Shown here one piece after another: positions 1 through 8,885 of a stretch of 64,000 bases of DNA. A model generated the notes under the pieces. It made no database searches. It worked only from the letters and a program-made list of their open reading frames with translations, and was not told the origin of the DNA. The position numbers and the translations under genes are program-made. Every line of letters starts with the position of its first letter. Position 1 is the stretch's first letter. The DNA comes from Paenibacillus paridis (lineage in GTDB: Bacteria; Bacillota; Bacilli; Paenibacillales; Paenibacillaceae): the NCBI RefSeq assembly GCF_006345825.1, contig NZ_VCIX01000075.1, forward strand, positions 62,001-126,000, in the 5' to 3' direction.

Positions 1-346
1 TCACCAGCATAAAAATACCAAATACGAGCTGAAACGTACCCGCAGGGAGCCGGCCCGTTAGCGCTGAGCCTACCATTGCGGCGGGACCACTCGTGATAAA
101 AAATAACCAACCGCTGCGAAAATCGACGATTTTGCGTTTAGCATAGCTTAGCGTAGAGGCCAGTGCCGTCACGACAAGAACGGTCAGCGATATGCCAACG
201 GCTGTAGCATGTCCGATCTCGCCTCCGGTAAGCACCGGGCCAATCAGCATGAGTACCGGAACAATAATAATGCCTCCGCCTAAACCGACAATGCTGCCGA
301 ACATCGCTGCTACAACGCCTAGCAGTACAAGCAGTATCCATTCCAT
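1..346 (-). CDS. TauE/SafE family sulfite exporter-like permease (C-terminus outside window)
   Basis: The reading frame starts at ATG 346 behind a GGTGATCTC-type weak ribosome site and runs off the left edge, so only about 115 N-terminal residues are visible. They begin MEWILLVLLGVVAAMFGSIV and continue with a glycine-rich GLGGGIIIVPVLMLIG stretch, then a second hydrophobic segment (AVGISLTVLVVTALASTLSYA) and a third near the edge. This glycine-rich first helix followed by the conserved 'ATAVGISL' stretch is characteristic of the TauE/SafE (DUF81) family of inner-membrane permeases, often linked to export of sulfite, sulfoacetate or other organic anions. The substrate cannot be told from the sequence. 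The gene lies downstream of uvsE on the same strand with a 107-bp gap holding a hairpin, so it is probably transcribed separately. Confidence 0.8.
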   Translation of the reverse strand, partial: MEWILLVLLGVVAAMFGSIVGLGGGIIIVPVLMLIGPVLTGGEIGHATAVGISLTVLVVTALASTLSYAKRKIVDFRSGWLFFITSGPAAMVGSALTGRLPAGTFQLVFGIFMLV

Positions 347-411
347 GTTGAGATCACCTTTTTGAGTTAATGGGACTTTGTTTGCTCCGCAGAGGCTCTT
401 GCATGCAATAA

Positions 412-438
412 CACCGCCAAGGATAGGCCTTGACGGTG
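412..438 (-). terminator. hairpin after uvsE, probable weak terminator
   Basis: On the minus strand CACCG-TCAAG and CTTG-GCGGTG pair around a short loop just after the uvsE stop codon, followed by TTATT rather than a long T-run. It probably separates uvsE from the permease gene. Confidence 0.45.
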
Positions 439-453
439 CTTGCATGTGCCTGT

Positions 454-1479
454 TTAATGCTCAGCGGTTATTTCTATGCGCCCGTCGTCCAATACTTTCA
501 CGCCGTTACCGCTCGCTTCCAATTGCTTAAAATCCTCAAGCAGCTTTATTAAAGCCTCATCCTTACTTTTCGCTTCCAGCATACAGTCCAAATATTCCGT
601 ACTGCGGGCTGCTTTGCGCAAAAACTGCAGCAGCGGCTCCGCTTCCACAAAATCCGCATGCCCTCGCGGGTCGGAAGGGCTCTTCGGGCTGGATGCATGA
701 ATTTTGGGAGGCAGCTGACTGGCCTCGGACAAGCCCAACCGCTCGCGTTCCTTCTGCCATGTGCGCTCGATACGCGGCCATAAGCCGTTGTACAGCTCAT
801 CATCGTCGATATCGCCGGGATTGACCGCATGATGGTGGATATCCAGCACCATGGGAATTCCAACCTGCTCTGCCGCATCCAGCGTTTCGCGTGCATGAAA
901 GGTTTTATCGTCATTCTCAAGCGTAACCCGGTGCTTCAGTCGAGGCGCTAAAGCACTGAACTGACGGATAAAGCGCTCACCCGCCACTCCCTTATCGCCA
1001 TAGGCTCCGCCCATATGTATGTTGCACTTCGTTGCTTCATCCAGCCCCATCGCTTCGAGCATTAGAACATGTGTAAGCAGATCCAGCTCTGACTTTCTTA
1101 GTACCTCTGCCCTGGGTGTACTAAACACACAAAAATGGTCCGGATGAAAAGAAACGCGGATGCCGTTTTTTTGCGCGAACTCACCAACCTCCCGAAATGC
1201 ATGCGCGAGGGCGGTGAACGGATTCCAATCCGCCAAATCCTCGTGGGTAGCCAGCGGAATTAGTTTGGATGAGAAACGGTACATTTGGATGCCGCTGCCT
1301 TTGCAATGCTTTAAAATACGCAGCGTGCTGTGCAAATTTTCCTCCGCAATTCTCTCCAGCCTCCGAATGCCCGCTTCGCGGTCGTCCAGCTTCGAAAAAT
1401 TAGCAAAGGTCATCGTTCTCGATGGAGAAGCATTTTCAAGCAGCAAACTCATGGCGACAAAACCTAATCTCACAATCAT
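454..1479 (-). CDS. uvsE: UV DNA damage endonuclease UvsE (UVDE)
   Basis: The 341-residue protein matches the UVDE family, TIM-barrel endonucleases that nick DNA 5' of cyclobutane dimers, 6-4 photoproducts and abasic sites as the first step of alternative excision repair. Visible family landmarks are the start MIVRLGFVAMS, the segment YRFSSKLIPLATH, the metal-ligand regions 'SFHPDHFCV', 'NIHMGGAYGDK', 'VTLENDD' and 'MVLDIHHHAVNPG', and the late 'KIHASSPK' motif; these His, Glu and Asp residues bind the metal cluster in known structures. A GGAGAGAGG ribosome site precedes the ATG. The upstream small gene ends only 3 bp before it, so the two are co-transcribed. UvsE is common in spore formers. 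The length is normal and no key motif is missing. Confidence 0.95.
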   Translation of the reverse strand: MIVRLGFVAMSLLLENASPSRTMTFANFSKLDDREAGIRRLERIAEENLHSTLRILKHCKGSGIQMYRFSSKLIPLATHEDLADWNPFTALAHAFREVGEFAQKNGIRVSFHPDHFCVFSTPRAEVLRKSELDLLTHVLMLEAMGLDEATKCNIHMGGAYGDKGVAGERFIRQFSALAPRLKHRVTLENDDKTFHARETLDAAEQVGIPMVLDIHHHAVNPGDIDDDELYNGLWPRIERTWQKERERLGLSEASQLPPKIHASSPKSPSDPRGHADFVEAEPLLQFLRKAARSTEYLDCMLEAKSKDEALIKLLEDFKQLEASGNGVKVLDDGRIEITAEH

Positions 1480-1482
1480 GGA

Positions 1483-1800
1483 TTAAGCCCTCTCTCCAAA
1501 AAACATCTCAAAGGCAAGAGCCGTCTGCACTCTCGCTTCTTCTTCAGTCAGCTTTCTCACGAGTTCCATCTCCACTTGTGTCACTTCTTCGCCTTGGAAG
1601 TTAATCTCGGCGATTGAAGCTAAAATGCGGACGATTGCGATTGCTTCGTTGCCAGGCGTGTAAGCAATAACCTTCTGGCCCGTTGGAAATACGCGAAAGC
1701 CGCTCTTCACCATTTTGCCCTTACCATACTCCAACAATTCATAAAGCTCTTGTTCGGACTTAAATTTGCACACAGAATTAAACTCAGTTGCAAAACCCAT
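1483..1800 (-). CDS. small conserved hypothetical protein upstream of uvsE
   Basis: This 105-residue protein begins MGFATEFNSVCKFKSEQELY and ends FEMFFGERA. I do not recognise a named family. It has no signal peptide or membrane segment and looks like a compact cytoplasmic alpha/beta domain with an acidic C-terminal helix (EEARVQTALAFEMF). A strong AAAGGAGGGG ribosome site sits 7 bp before the ATG and the stop codon lies 3 bp before uvsE, so the two genes form a transcription unit with this gene first. Codon use and the strong ribosome site say it is real. A role with UvsE in repair is only guilt by association. Confidence 0.75.
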   Translation of the reverse strand: MGFATEFNSVCKFKSEQELYELLEYGKGKMVKSGFRVFPTGQKVIAYTPGNEAIAIVRILASIAEINFQGEEVTQVEMELVRKLTEEEARVQTALAFEMFFGERA

Positions 1801-2067
1801 ATATTTCCCCTCCTTTCAGTGGAATTTCTACCCTAACCTTCAAAGGGGAGGTTTCTACCCTGCCTTCAAAGGCTTTACTGCGTATGGCTTCATTACATGA
1901 GGCTTTACTACTGAACATTAAATACTTCAAACGTTATAAGCTTCACTACCCAATCTTCAAAACATTTCGAACCCACCCAAACCCTCCCTTCCAAGGGAGG
2001 GCCCCAAGGGTTGCACCCTCTGGACACCCGCAACTAAACTAACGTTCCATCAACAATGTTGCCTCAA

Positions 2068-2300
2068 TTCTACGTTTGCTTATGGATCGCTTTCGTCCCT
2101 GCGGGACACGCTTATACTTTGGTTAAAGATGCGATCTAGTCACCAGTCAGCTTCAGTTCTACGTTTGCACATGGCTCGCTTTCGTCCCTGTGGGACACGC
2201 TTACCTTTGGTTAAAGATGCGATGTAGTCACCAGTTAGCTTCAGTTCTACGTTTGCACATGGCTCGCTTTCGTCCCTGCGGGACACGCTTTAGTTTGGGT
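2068..2300. repeat. 88-89-bp direct repeat, about 2.6 copies
   Basis: Copies start at 2068, 2157 and 2245. Each begins TTCTACGTTTGC, continues with a CGCTTTCGTCCCTG block containing the small palindrome GTCCC-TGC-GGGAC, then GGTTAAAGATGCGAT and a CACCAGT/CTTCAGT tail. Copies 1 and 2 are complete and copy 3 stops after the GGACACGCTT block. They differ at several positions, so the array is not brand new. Confidence 0.85.
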
Positions 2301-2412
2301 AGAGTAACAAGGATTAGTTGGTTTAAAGATTTTGGTTGCCCTCGATGAGCTGCACCAATTCAACTTGCGCTAGAGTAACATTTGAACAGTAAAGTTGCTT
2401 TTTCTATGTAGC

Positions 2413-2658
2413 CAGAGTTAAGCGGGAGGAGGAATAAACTTTAATTACGTTAATTTCCTCTTACAGCTAAATAACAGGAATTCCTCCTGCTAATTAACTC
2501 CATTTTGCTTAGTTTACTCATTTAGTTGGAAAATCTCCAGTTAATATCGAGCTTTTTCCACATTTCATTCTGAATCCGAGACTTTAACGGGAGAAAATCC
2601 TGTTAAATGATCGCTCTGTATACCAATCAAATCATTAACGGGAGTTTCTCCCGTTAAT
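2413..2658. repeat. cluster of related short palindromes with core TTAACGGGAG
   Basis: The clearest copy (2634-2658) has the perfect arms ATTAACGGGAG and CTCCCGTTAAT around TTT. Another at about 2584-2606 pairs TTTAACGGGA with TCCTGTTAAA. Two looser relatives near 2413-2505 carry GCGGGAGGAGG and CCTCCTGCTAATTAA. The copies share the core but differ in loops, as expected of a dispersed palindromic element family. Confidence 0.7.
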
Positions 2659-2712
2659 CACTCACTTTTAAAGATTTTCACCTTTTCCCCCTTAGTCCTC
2701 AAGCTAAATAAA

Positions 2713-2741
2713 ATATCCAGAGGGCTGAGTCCTCTGGATAT
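2713..2741 (-). terminator. strong hairpin, probable terminator of the ddl unit
   Basis: ATATCCAGAGG pairs perfectly with CCTCTGGATAT around a 7-base loop; read on the minus strand it is followed by TTTATTT. It faces transcription from ddl, although it is about 420 bp beyond the ddl stop. Confidence 0.5.
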
Positions 2742-2997
2742 CTGCAGCAATCATAAAATTAATGAACATAAGATGTGCAGTAGCATAGGCTTCGAGCATC
2801 TAGGATGGGAGAAAAAGAAATGATTCCTCGCTTCATCGGCATTTGCATTGTAAAGAACAAATAAAACATTTAATTAGTTTAAAAGTCGTTTCCGTCAGCT
2901 GCGTTTAAATTAAAACAAACTTTCTCCTTACTTGAACTAAAGAACCCCAGTTTAAGCGAAGCGAGAAGATCGTTCTGGAGAAACGAAGTGTTCGCCT

Positions 2998-3053
2998 TTG
3001 TGGCCGGATTCTTACCTTAAAATGTCTTAGTCAATCAAAGAATCTGGTCACAA
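2998..3053. repeat. imperfect inverted repeat downstream of ddl
   Basis: The arm TTGTGGCCGGATTCTT (2998-3013) is complementary, apart from two wobble positions, to AAAGAATCTGGTCACAA (3037-3053), separated by about 23 bases. The transcript would fold into a long stem. No T-run follows on either strand. Confidence 0.5.
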
Positions 3054-3163
3054 CCGCGATCGTAGGAATGATCTACTCGCGCAGCGACCAAAACAAAAAA
3101 ATTAAGTTCAACTTATATACATCCAAAAACGATTTCTTCTAAGTATCTTGCCAAGCTTCGCGC

Positions 3164-4294
3164 TTATTGGGCTGCCTCGCCAGTAAAGTCGATGCGTTGT
3201 TTTTCGGCGTGGCGGGCTAAAGCTAGGTTAATTAATGTATCTAACAATTCTTTATATGGAATGCCGGTTTCTTTCCACATGAGCGGATACATGCTGAAAG
3301 GGGTGAAACCCGGCAAGGTGTTTACTTCGTTAATGAACAGCTGATTGTCGTTTTTGCGAAGGAAAAAATCGACGCGGGACAAACCTGAGCCGTCAATGGA
3401 CTGGAAAGCACGAACCGCCATTTCCCTAACGGATTCCGTTAGCTCTGGAGAAAGTATTGCCGGAATTTGCATCGTTGATTTACCATCGATGTACTTCGCC
3501 TTGTAATCATAAAATTCATTAGATGGCGCAATTTCGCCCGGCAAGGAGGCTTTTGCTTCGTCGTTGCCGAGTACGCTGACTTCGATTTCCCGAGCGTCTA
3601 CAAATTCCTCGACGATGACCTTACGGTCAAAGCGGAACGCATAGTTAACTGCCGCAACCAGCTCTTCACGGTTTTTCGCTTTGGATACTCCGACGCTGGA
3701 ACCTAGATTAGCCGGCTTAATAAAGCATGGGTAGCCGAGGGAAACCTCGCATTCCATAATGAAGAAGGAAGAATCTTTTTCCCATTGCGTGCGGTTAAAA
3801 TATCGGAACACGCATTGCGGCAAACCTTCTTGAGCGAATACTTTTTTCATCAAAATCTTGTCCATCCCAACGGCAGATGCGAGAACGCCTGCACCTACGT
3901 AAGGAATGTTGGCCATTTCGAAAAGCCCTTGGATCGTGCCATCCTCTCCAAAGGTACCATGCAATAGCGGGAACACGACATCGAGGCGCGCATCAGCATT
4001 AGCATCAGCTTGACCTGAAGAATCGCCTGCTTGCAAGCCGGCAAATAATGGAGCAAGCGCGGAGCCTGTCTGCTGCGCCTCGCCTGCTTCAAAACGGAGC
4101 TCCTCTGCCGTGCCCGGACGGGCATTCAAAACGGCTCCCGTTTTCCATTCGCCTTGTTTTGTAATATAGAAAGGTTTAATTTCGTATTTAGCATAGTCAA
4201 ATTCGCCCATAACTGCGTAAGCCGTTTGCAGAGAGACCTCATGCTCTCCCGATTTCCCCCCGTAAATTAAACCTACTCGAACCTTGCTCCCCAT
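3164..4294 (-). CDS. ddl: D-alanine--D-alanine ligase
   Basis: The 376-residue protein joins two D-alanines with ATP to make the dipeptide that ends the peptidoglycan stem peptide, in the cytoplasm. It has the N-terminal domain start VRVGLIYGGKSGEHEVSL (the Glu of EHEVS is part of the active site), the ATP-grasp segment 'MDKILMKKVFAQEGLP', the lysine loop 'PCFIKPANLGSSVGVSKA', the metal-binding 'EVSVLGN' and the late motifs 'SRVDFFLR' and 'FINEVNTLPGFTPFSMYP'. GGAGGA precedes the ATG at good spacing. The upstream amidase-domain gene ends 23 bp away on the same strand, so both probably form a cell-wall operon. The length is normal. The ligand preference (D-Ala versus D-Lac) was not tested, but nothing suggests a vancomycin-resistance variant such as neighbouring vanH or vanX genes. 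Confidence 0.95.
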   Translation of the reverse strand: MGSKVRVGLIYGGKSGEHEVSLQTAYAVMGEFDYAKYEIKPFYITKQGEWKTGAVLNARPGTAEELRFEAGEAQQTGSALAPLFAGLQAGDSSGQADANADARLDVVFPLLHGTFGEDGTIQGLFEMANIPYVGAGVLASAVGMDKILMKKVFAQEGLPQCVFRYFNRTQWEKDSSFFIMECEVSLGYPCFIKPANLGSSVGVSKAKNREELVAAVNYAFRFDRKVIVEEFVDAREIEVSVLGNDEAKASLPGEIAPSNEFYDYKAKYIDGKSTMQIPAILSPELTESVREMAVRAFQSIDGSGLSRVDFFLRKNDNQLFINEVNTLPGFTPFSMYPLMWKETGIPYKELLDTLINLALARHAEKQRIDFTGEAAQ

Positions 4295-4317
4295 GGCATA
4301 TCCTCCGGTACAATAAT

Positions 4318-5631
4318 TTATAATAGATCAGCAATATGAAAAAAACGATATTTCGTTTGTTCCGTCCATGCATAGGAATCGCGATAATCCCAATATCGGT
4401 GTCTGCTGGAAACGGTGTTGGCATTTACCAGCGGCATGCCGAATGAATCGAAGGCCGTGACGATGGTACTATGCTGAAAACGGTGATCACCGTTCCAGTC
4501 ATACGTAATGACATCGCCAAGCTGAAGCTCATCGGCAGATTGAACAACCTCCGCGCGAAGACCCGATGACCTAGAGGCGGTCAAGTAATTGGTAATGGCA
4601 TTGGATACCGCCCAGCTGTAGCTCCACCATTCGCTGCCTTTATTTCGCCCTTTATACCACCAGCCCGTTTCTCTCTTACCAGTATAGTTCATCGGGGCAT
4701 TGCCTGCAAAGATGCACTGCGACACATAATTGGTGCAATTCACCTCAAAAAGCTCGTAAGACGGGTTCCCTTCATTCCACCAACGATCCGCATACGCCGC
4801 AACCAAATCTCTCCTGTAACGAATGCCGGAAGGCCTGTGTTTGAATTGCTGTAATAGGTCATAATTTAAGTATGGTGTTGACGGTGACGATAGATCGCCA
4901 AATAGCTCCGAGTAATCATCGACGGTCATCCAGTTGTCTGTTGCCGTGCCAAAGCGAGGCCTGCGTTCCGCAATAATCGGCTCGACCCGCAGGACCTCCC
5001 ATTCCCCGCCGGACAGGCCTAACCAGAGACGTTCGAACTCGGATCTTTCCTCCATATAAAATCGGCCAGTCTGCTCCATTCGTCTTTTGATATGAAGCCG
5101 GATAAGCACCGAGACCTCGCTTGGCGATTCATTTACACGAATGAGCTCGGCTTTGGTCTCGCTTCCTGCTGGGAGCGCGCCTCTGTGCCAATCGCGCTCG
5201 CGAAGACGATCCAGCCTGCCGCGGAGCCTTTCGCAATGGTCAGCATCGGTAACGAAATCCGTCAGCACGGCAGCCTGCTGATTAGCTTCGGCATGATTGT
5301 ACAGGCTCACGTAACGATGAACGGCAGCTTTCCAGCCTGGCTGCTTCCCTTCTTCCCTGTGCTGATCGTAATCCGAAGATCTCAGCAAAGAGTTCAGCTT
5401 AGAGGACTGCTGCCTCACTGCCGCTGCTGGCTGCTTCTTTTTATCCGCGCTGTGCAGGCTAGGGGTATCTACTGGCGAAGACTGTTCAACTGGCAGCTCC
5501 GCAGATTTTTGGTGAAGCACATGCGTAGAAGCTTTCAGCCGAGGCTTGCTTTGTGATGCTGCCGGCTTCGAAGCTGCTTGAGGACGTTTTGGGCTTTGAA
5601 CATTCTGACCCCGGTTTCCTGTTCGCGTCAT
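4318..5631 (-). CDS. amidase-domain (Amidase_6-like) protein upstream of ddl
   Basis: I start this 437-residue protein at ATG 5631 because AAGGAGGGG lies 6 bp before it; an upstream ATG at 5673 has no ribosome site. Residues 1-90 are a basic, Gln/Ser-rich low-complexity region with no signal peptide. The middle, around residues 95-235, has conserved-looking helices with 'RLRGRLDRLRERD' and 'WLGLSGGEWEVLRVEPI'. The last 160 residues match the putative amidase domain Amidase_6: 'YDRDLVAAYADRWWN' type start, 'NCTNYVSQCIFAG' with the likely nucleophile cysteine, 'GDVITYDWNGD' and 'QHSTIV' with the likely histidine. Such proteins are NlpC/P60-like peptidases thought to act on peptidoglycan or peptides. 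It precedes ddl in the same unit. The substrate and location are unknown; the lack of an export signal is odd for a wall enzyme. Confidence 0.85.
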   Translation of the reverse strand: MTRTGNRGQNVQSPKRPQAASKPAASQSKPRLKASTHVLHQKSAELPVEQSSPVDTPSLHSADKKKQPAAAVRQQSSKLNSLLRSSDYDQHREEGKQPGWKAAVHRYVSLYNHAEANQQAAVLTDFVTDADHCERLRGRLDRLRERDWHRGALPAGSETKAELIRVNESPSEVSVLIRLHIKRRMEQTGRFYMEERSEFERLWLGLSGGEWEVLRVEPIIAERRPRFGTATDNWMTVDDYSELFGDLSSPSTPYLNYDLLQQFKHRPSGIRYRRDLVAAYADRWWNEGNPSYELFEVNCTNYVSQCIFAGNAPMNYTGKRETGWWYKGRNKGSEWWSYSWAVSNAITNYLTASRSSGLRAEVVQSADELQLGDVITYDWNGDHRFQHSTIVTAFDSFGMPLVNANTVSSRHRYWDYRDSYAWTEQTKYRFFHIADLL

Positions 5632-5676
5632 AGCTGTCCCCTCCTTGAACTTATCGTACATGCGAATGTACATGCT

Positions 5677-5756
5677 GTTTCACTAACGCAGCTAATGAAA
5701 TTTTTACGCTCAAGACAGATTAACTGCTTCATTATATGAAGGCATCTTCCGTTTCA
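5677..5756. promoter_or_regulatory. single GTTTCA half-sites between the amidase and aconitase genes
   Basis: GTTTCA occurs at 5677-5682 and 5751-5756, and TGAAA at 5695-5699. These match half of the palindrome at 5872-5890 and could be weaker contacts for the same regulator in the shared upstream region. Six-base matches can arise by chance. Confidence 0.3.
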
Positions 5757-5817
5757 TGTAATATTCGTCAGGTTCGATTTCCATGCCATTTTCAGTCGCC
5801 CAAAGTCATAATTGGAC

Positions 5818-5847
5818 TTTACGGAAGGACCATTTTAGCGATATACT
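5818..5847 (+). promoter_or_regulatory. candidate sigma-A promoter of aconitase
   Basis: TTTACG (5818-5823) and TATACT (5842-5847) are 18 bp apart, with the -10 close to consensus and the -35 only fair. Transcription would start near 5854, placing the GTTTCA-N5-TGAAAC palindrome in the early leader, where binding would block elongation or promoter clearance. Confidence 0.5.
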
Positions 5848-5871
5848 ATGAATATAGAGATTTTGAAATTG

Positions 5872-5890
5872 TGTTTCACAGAATGAAACA
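5872..5890. promoter_or_regulatory. perfect palindrome in the aconitase leader, candidate IclR operator
   Basis: The 7-bp arms TGTTTCA and TGAAACA flank CAGAA. The core GTTTCA-N5-TGAAAC recurs exactly in front of the IclR gene at 9654-9670, with the same spacing. The site ends 14 bp before the aconitase ribosome site. Confidence 0.65.
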
Positions 5891-5918
5891 TGAAATCCAT
5901 TCACAGAGGAGAATGACG

Positions 5919-8642
5919 ATGGCTACACAAAATCATTATTCAGTTCGCACAACGCTGGACGCCGGTGGCAAATCATACGCTTACTACCGTCTGGGCGGAC
6001 TTGAAGAACAAGGACTAGGCGACATTTCGAAGCTGCCTTTTTCCATTAAAGTATTGCTTGAGGCTGCTGTCCGTCAATTTGACGGCCGCGCGATTACACC
6101 TGAACACGTTAAGCAGCTTGCTACTTGGGCTGACGGACGCGAAGATAAAGAAATACCGTTCATCCCTGCCCGTATCGTATTGCAGGATTTCACAGGCGTT
6201 CCGGTTGTCGTAGACCTTGCGGCTATGCGCGATACCGTGAAAAAAGCTGGCGGAGATCCTAAGAAAATCAACCCGCTCGTACCCGTAGACCTTGTTATTG
6301 ACCACTCGGTAATGGTTGATGCTTTCGGTTCACCAGAAGCACTTGAATACAACACAAAAGTTGAATTCGAGCGTAACGAAGAGCGTTACCGTTTCCTTCG
6401 CTGGGCACAAACGGCATTCGATAACTTCCGCGCGGTTCCGCCGGGCACAGGTATCGTTCACCAAGTTAACCTTGAATACTTGGCATCCGTTGCAGCAACA
6501 AAAACCATCGATGGCGAAACTGTCGTATTCCCTGATTCCCTCGTAGGTACGGATTCGCATACTACGATGATCAACGGTCTAGGCGTTGTGGGATGGGGCG
6601 TTGGCGGTATCGAGGCAGAAGCTGGTATGCTTGGCCAACCGCTATACTTCGTTATGCCTGAGGTTATCGGCTTCAAGTTGACAGGCAAGCTGGCAGAAGG
6701 CTCTACAGCAACTGACCTTGCGCTTACGGTTACTCAAATTTTGCGTAAAAAAGGCGTTGTCGGCAAATTCGTTGAGTTCTTCGGCCCTGGCCTCTCGAAC
6801 ATCAGCCTTGCTGACCGTGCAACAGTTGCCAACATGGCACCGGAATACGGCGCTACAATCGGCTTCTTCCCTGTAGATAACGAAACGCTTAGCTACCTGC
6901 AGCAAACTGGCCGTTCTGAAGACCTAATCGAGCTAGTAGGCTCATATTATAAAGCGCAAGACATGTTCCGTACGGACGAGACCCCAGATCCGGTATTTAC
7001 GGATGTCGTTGAGCTGGATCTTTCCACAATCGTTCCTTCCCTTGCAGGTCCAAAGCGTCCACAAGACCGCGTTGAGCTTACTGCAATGAAAGAATCGTTC
7101 AACAGCATCATCCGTACGCCGATCGACAAAGGCGGATACGGTCTGAGCGATGATAAAATCGATCAAGTGGTAACGGTTAAGCATAATGATGGCCAAGTGA
7201 GCAAAATGGGCACTGGCGCAGTCGTTATTGCTGCGATCACAAGCTGTACAAATACATCTAACCCAAGCGTAATGGTCGGTGCCGGCCTTGTTGCCAAGAA
7301 AGCAGTAGCGCTTGGACTTAAGAAACCTGCTTATGTAAAAAGCTCCCTTACACCGGGCTCGCTCGTTGTAACGGAATATTTGACCAAAGCAAACCTGCTT
7401 GAGCCGCTTGAAGCGCTTGGCTTCCACGTTGCCGGCTATGGCTGTGCAACGTGTATCGGTAACTCCGGTCCGCTTCCGGATGAAGTAAGCAAAGCAATCA
7501 CGGATAACGATATGACGGTTTCAGCCGTTCTTTCCGGTAACCGTAACTTTGAAGGCCGCGTACATGCGCAGGTTAAAGCGAACTACCTGGCTTCGCCGCC
7601 GCTTGTTATCGCCTATGCGCTTGCGGGTACAACAAATATCGATCTGACTACGGATCCAATCGGTTACACGGAAGCTAACCAGCCGGTGTACCTCAAAGAT
7701 ATTTGGCCGACTTCACAAGAAATCAACGATGCGATGACAGCTGCGCTTAACCCGCAAATGTTCCGCGACAAATACGAGAACGTATTTACACAAAATGAGC
7801 GTTGGAATGCCATTTCCGTTCCTAAAGGCGAAAGCTACGAATGGGATAACAAATCAACGTACATCCAAAACCCGCCGTTCTTCGAAAACCTTGGTCCAGA
7901 TCTTACGGATATCGGGGACATTCATTCGGCAAACGTGCTTGCGCTAATGGGCGATTCCGTAACGACGGACCATATCTCCCCTGCAGGTAACATTACGGTT
8001 AACAGCCCAGGCGGCCAATACTTGATCGATAACGGCGTTAAACGCGAAGACTTCAACTCCTACGGCTCACGCCGTGGTAACCATGAAGTTATGATGCGCG
8101 GTACGTTCGCCAACATCCGTATTCGTAACCAAGTGGCTCCAGGCACTGAGGGTGGCGTAACGACTTACCTGCCTACTGACGAAGTAATGTCAATCTACGA
8201 TGCATCAATGAAATACCAAAAAGACGGCAAAAACCTTGTCGTTCTGGCTGGTAAAGAATACGGTACAGGAAGCTCGCGTGACTGGGCTGCCAAAGGTACA
8301 TTCCTTCTTGGCGTAAAAGCAGTTATCGCTGAAAGCTTCGAGCGTATTCACCGCTCCAACTTGGTTGGCATGGGCGTATTGCCACTGCAATTCCCAGAAG
8401 GCCAAGGCTGGAAGACGCTTAACATCACTGGCCGTGAAGTATTCGACATCGTTGGCTTGTCCAATGACGTAACTCCAGGCTCGCAAGTAACCGTTACGGC
8501 TACCCGCGAAGACGGCACAACATTTGATTTCCCAGCAATCGTTCGTCTTGACTCTGTCGTAGACGTTGATTACTACCGCAATGGCGGTATCCTTCAAACG
8601 GTACTTCGCCAAATGATCGCTAACATGAACACTACTGCTTAA
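5919..8642 (+). CDS. acnA: aconitate hydratase (aconitase A)
   Basis: This 907-residue enzyme isomerises citrate to isocitrate in the TCA cycle and is the size of Bacillus CitB. Start: AGAGGAG (5905-5911) is 7 bp before ATG 5919; an ATG at 5913 is too close and the frame further upstream has no ribosome site. Landmarks are '[16 protein letters not shown]', the substrate region '[15 protein letters not shown]', cluster cysteines Cys443 (in SCTNTSNP), Cys509 and Cys512 (in [12 protein letters not shown]), and the C-terminal swivel domain with '[13 protein letters not shown]' and '[16 protein letters not shown]'. All three cysteines for the [4Fe-4S] cluster are present. Gram-positive relatives also bind RNA when the cluster is lost, but that cannot be read here. 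The leader carries the palindrome shared with the IclR gene. A strong terminator follows. Confidence 0.97.
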   Translation: MATQNHYSVRTTLDAGGKSYAYYRLGGLEEQGLGDISKLPFSIKVLLEAAVRQFDGRAITPEHVKQLATWADGREDKEIPFIPARIVLQDFTGVPVVVDLAAMRDTVKKAGGDPKKINPLVPVDLVIDHSVMVDAFGSPEALEYNTKVEFERNEERYRFLRWAQTAFDNFRAVPPGTGIVHQVNLEYLASVAATKTIDGETVVFPDSLVGTDSHTTMINGLGVVGWGVGGIEAEAGMLGQPLYFVMPEVIGFKLTGKLAEGSTATDLALTVTQILRKKGVVGKFVEFFGPGLSNISLADRATVANMAPEYGATIGFFPVDNETLSYLQQTGRSEDLIELVGSYYKAQDMFRTDETPDPVFTDVVELDLSTIVPSLAGPKRPQDRVELTAMKESFNSIIRTPIDKGGYGLSDDKIDQVVTVKHNDGQVSKMGTGAVVIAAITSCTNTSNPSVMVGAGLVAKKAVALGLKKPAYVKSSLTPGSLVVTEYLTKANLLEPLEALGFHVAGYGCATCIGNSGPLPDEVSKAITDNDMTVSAVLSGNRNFEGRVHAQVKANYLASPPLVIAYALAGTTNIDLTTDPIGYTEANQPVYLKDIWPTSQEINDAMTAALNPQMFRDKYENVFTQNERWNAISVPKGESYEWDNKSTYIQNPPFFENLGPDLTDIGDIHSANVLALMGDSVTTDHISPAGNITVNSPGGQYLIDNGVKREDFNSYGSRRGNHEVMMRGTFANIRIRNQVAPGTEGGVTTYLPTDEVMSIYDASMKYQKDGKNLVVLAGKEYGTGSSRDWAAKGTFLLGVKAVIAESFERIHRSNLVGMGVLPLQFPEGQGWKTLNITGREVFDIVGLSNDVTPGSQVTVTATREDGTTFDFPAIVRLDSVVDVDYYRNGGILQTVLRQMIANMNTTA

Positions 8643-8667
8643 TAAGCAGGATCCCAGATTGTCATAA

Positions 8668-8703
8668 AAAGAACTTTGCCGTAACCGGCAAAGTTCTTTT
8701 TTT
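8668..8703 (+). terminator. terminator of aconitase
   Basis: AAAGAACTTTGCCG and CGGCAAAGTTCTTT form a perfect 14-bp stem with a TAAC loop, followed by a run of T. Confidence 0.92.
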
Positions 8704-8840
8704 ATATCCATAGGCCCACTTGTAATTAGTACGTTAAACTAATTCCTCTCCTGCTATATTCTTCAACTGATCTAAGATGCGGGGAGCTTTCAGCTTCTTT
8801 TAGTGTCAATAACCGCATGATGACCCTAGTCCTTTTCAAC

Positions 8841-8883
8841 AAAAAAAAGACCAGTTCCAAGGCGCTCCTCAGAACCGGTCTTC
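8841..8883 (-). terminator. terminator of the IclR gene
   Basis: On the minus strand AAGACCGGTTC pairs with GAACTGGTCTT (one mismatch), followed by a run of T. Confidence 0.88.
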
Positions 8884-8885
8884 CC

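Larger units (their letters stand above)
1801..3163. other. 1.36-kb gene-free spacer rich in direct and inverted repeats
   Basis: No credible open reading frame lies between the uvsE unit and ddl. The spacer holds three copies of an 88-bp direct repeat (2068-2300), a cluster of TTAACGGGAG palindromes (2410-2660), a terminator-like hairpin (2713-2741) and a long imperfect inverted repeat (2998-3053). These are listed separately. Confidence 0.7.

Noticed and set aside
6015..8711. Several long minus-strand frames opposite aconitase
   Set aside because: They are shadows of a highly biased coding sequence, with no ribosome sites or domains.
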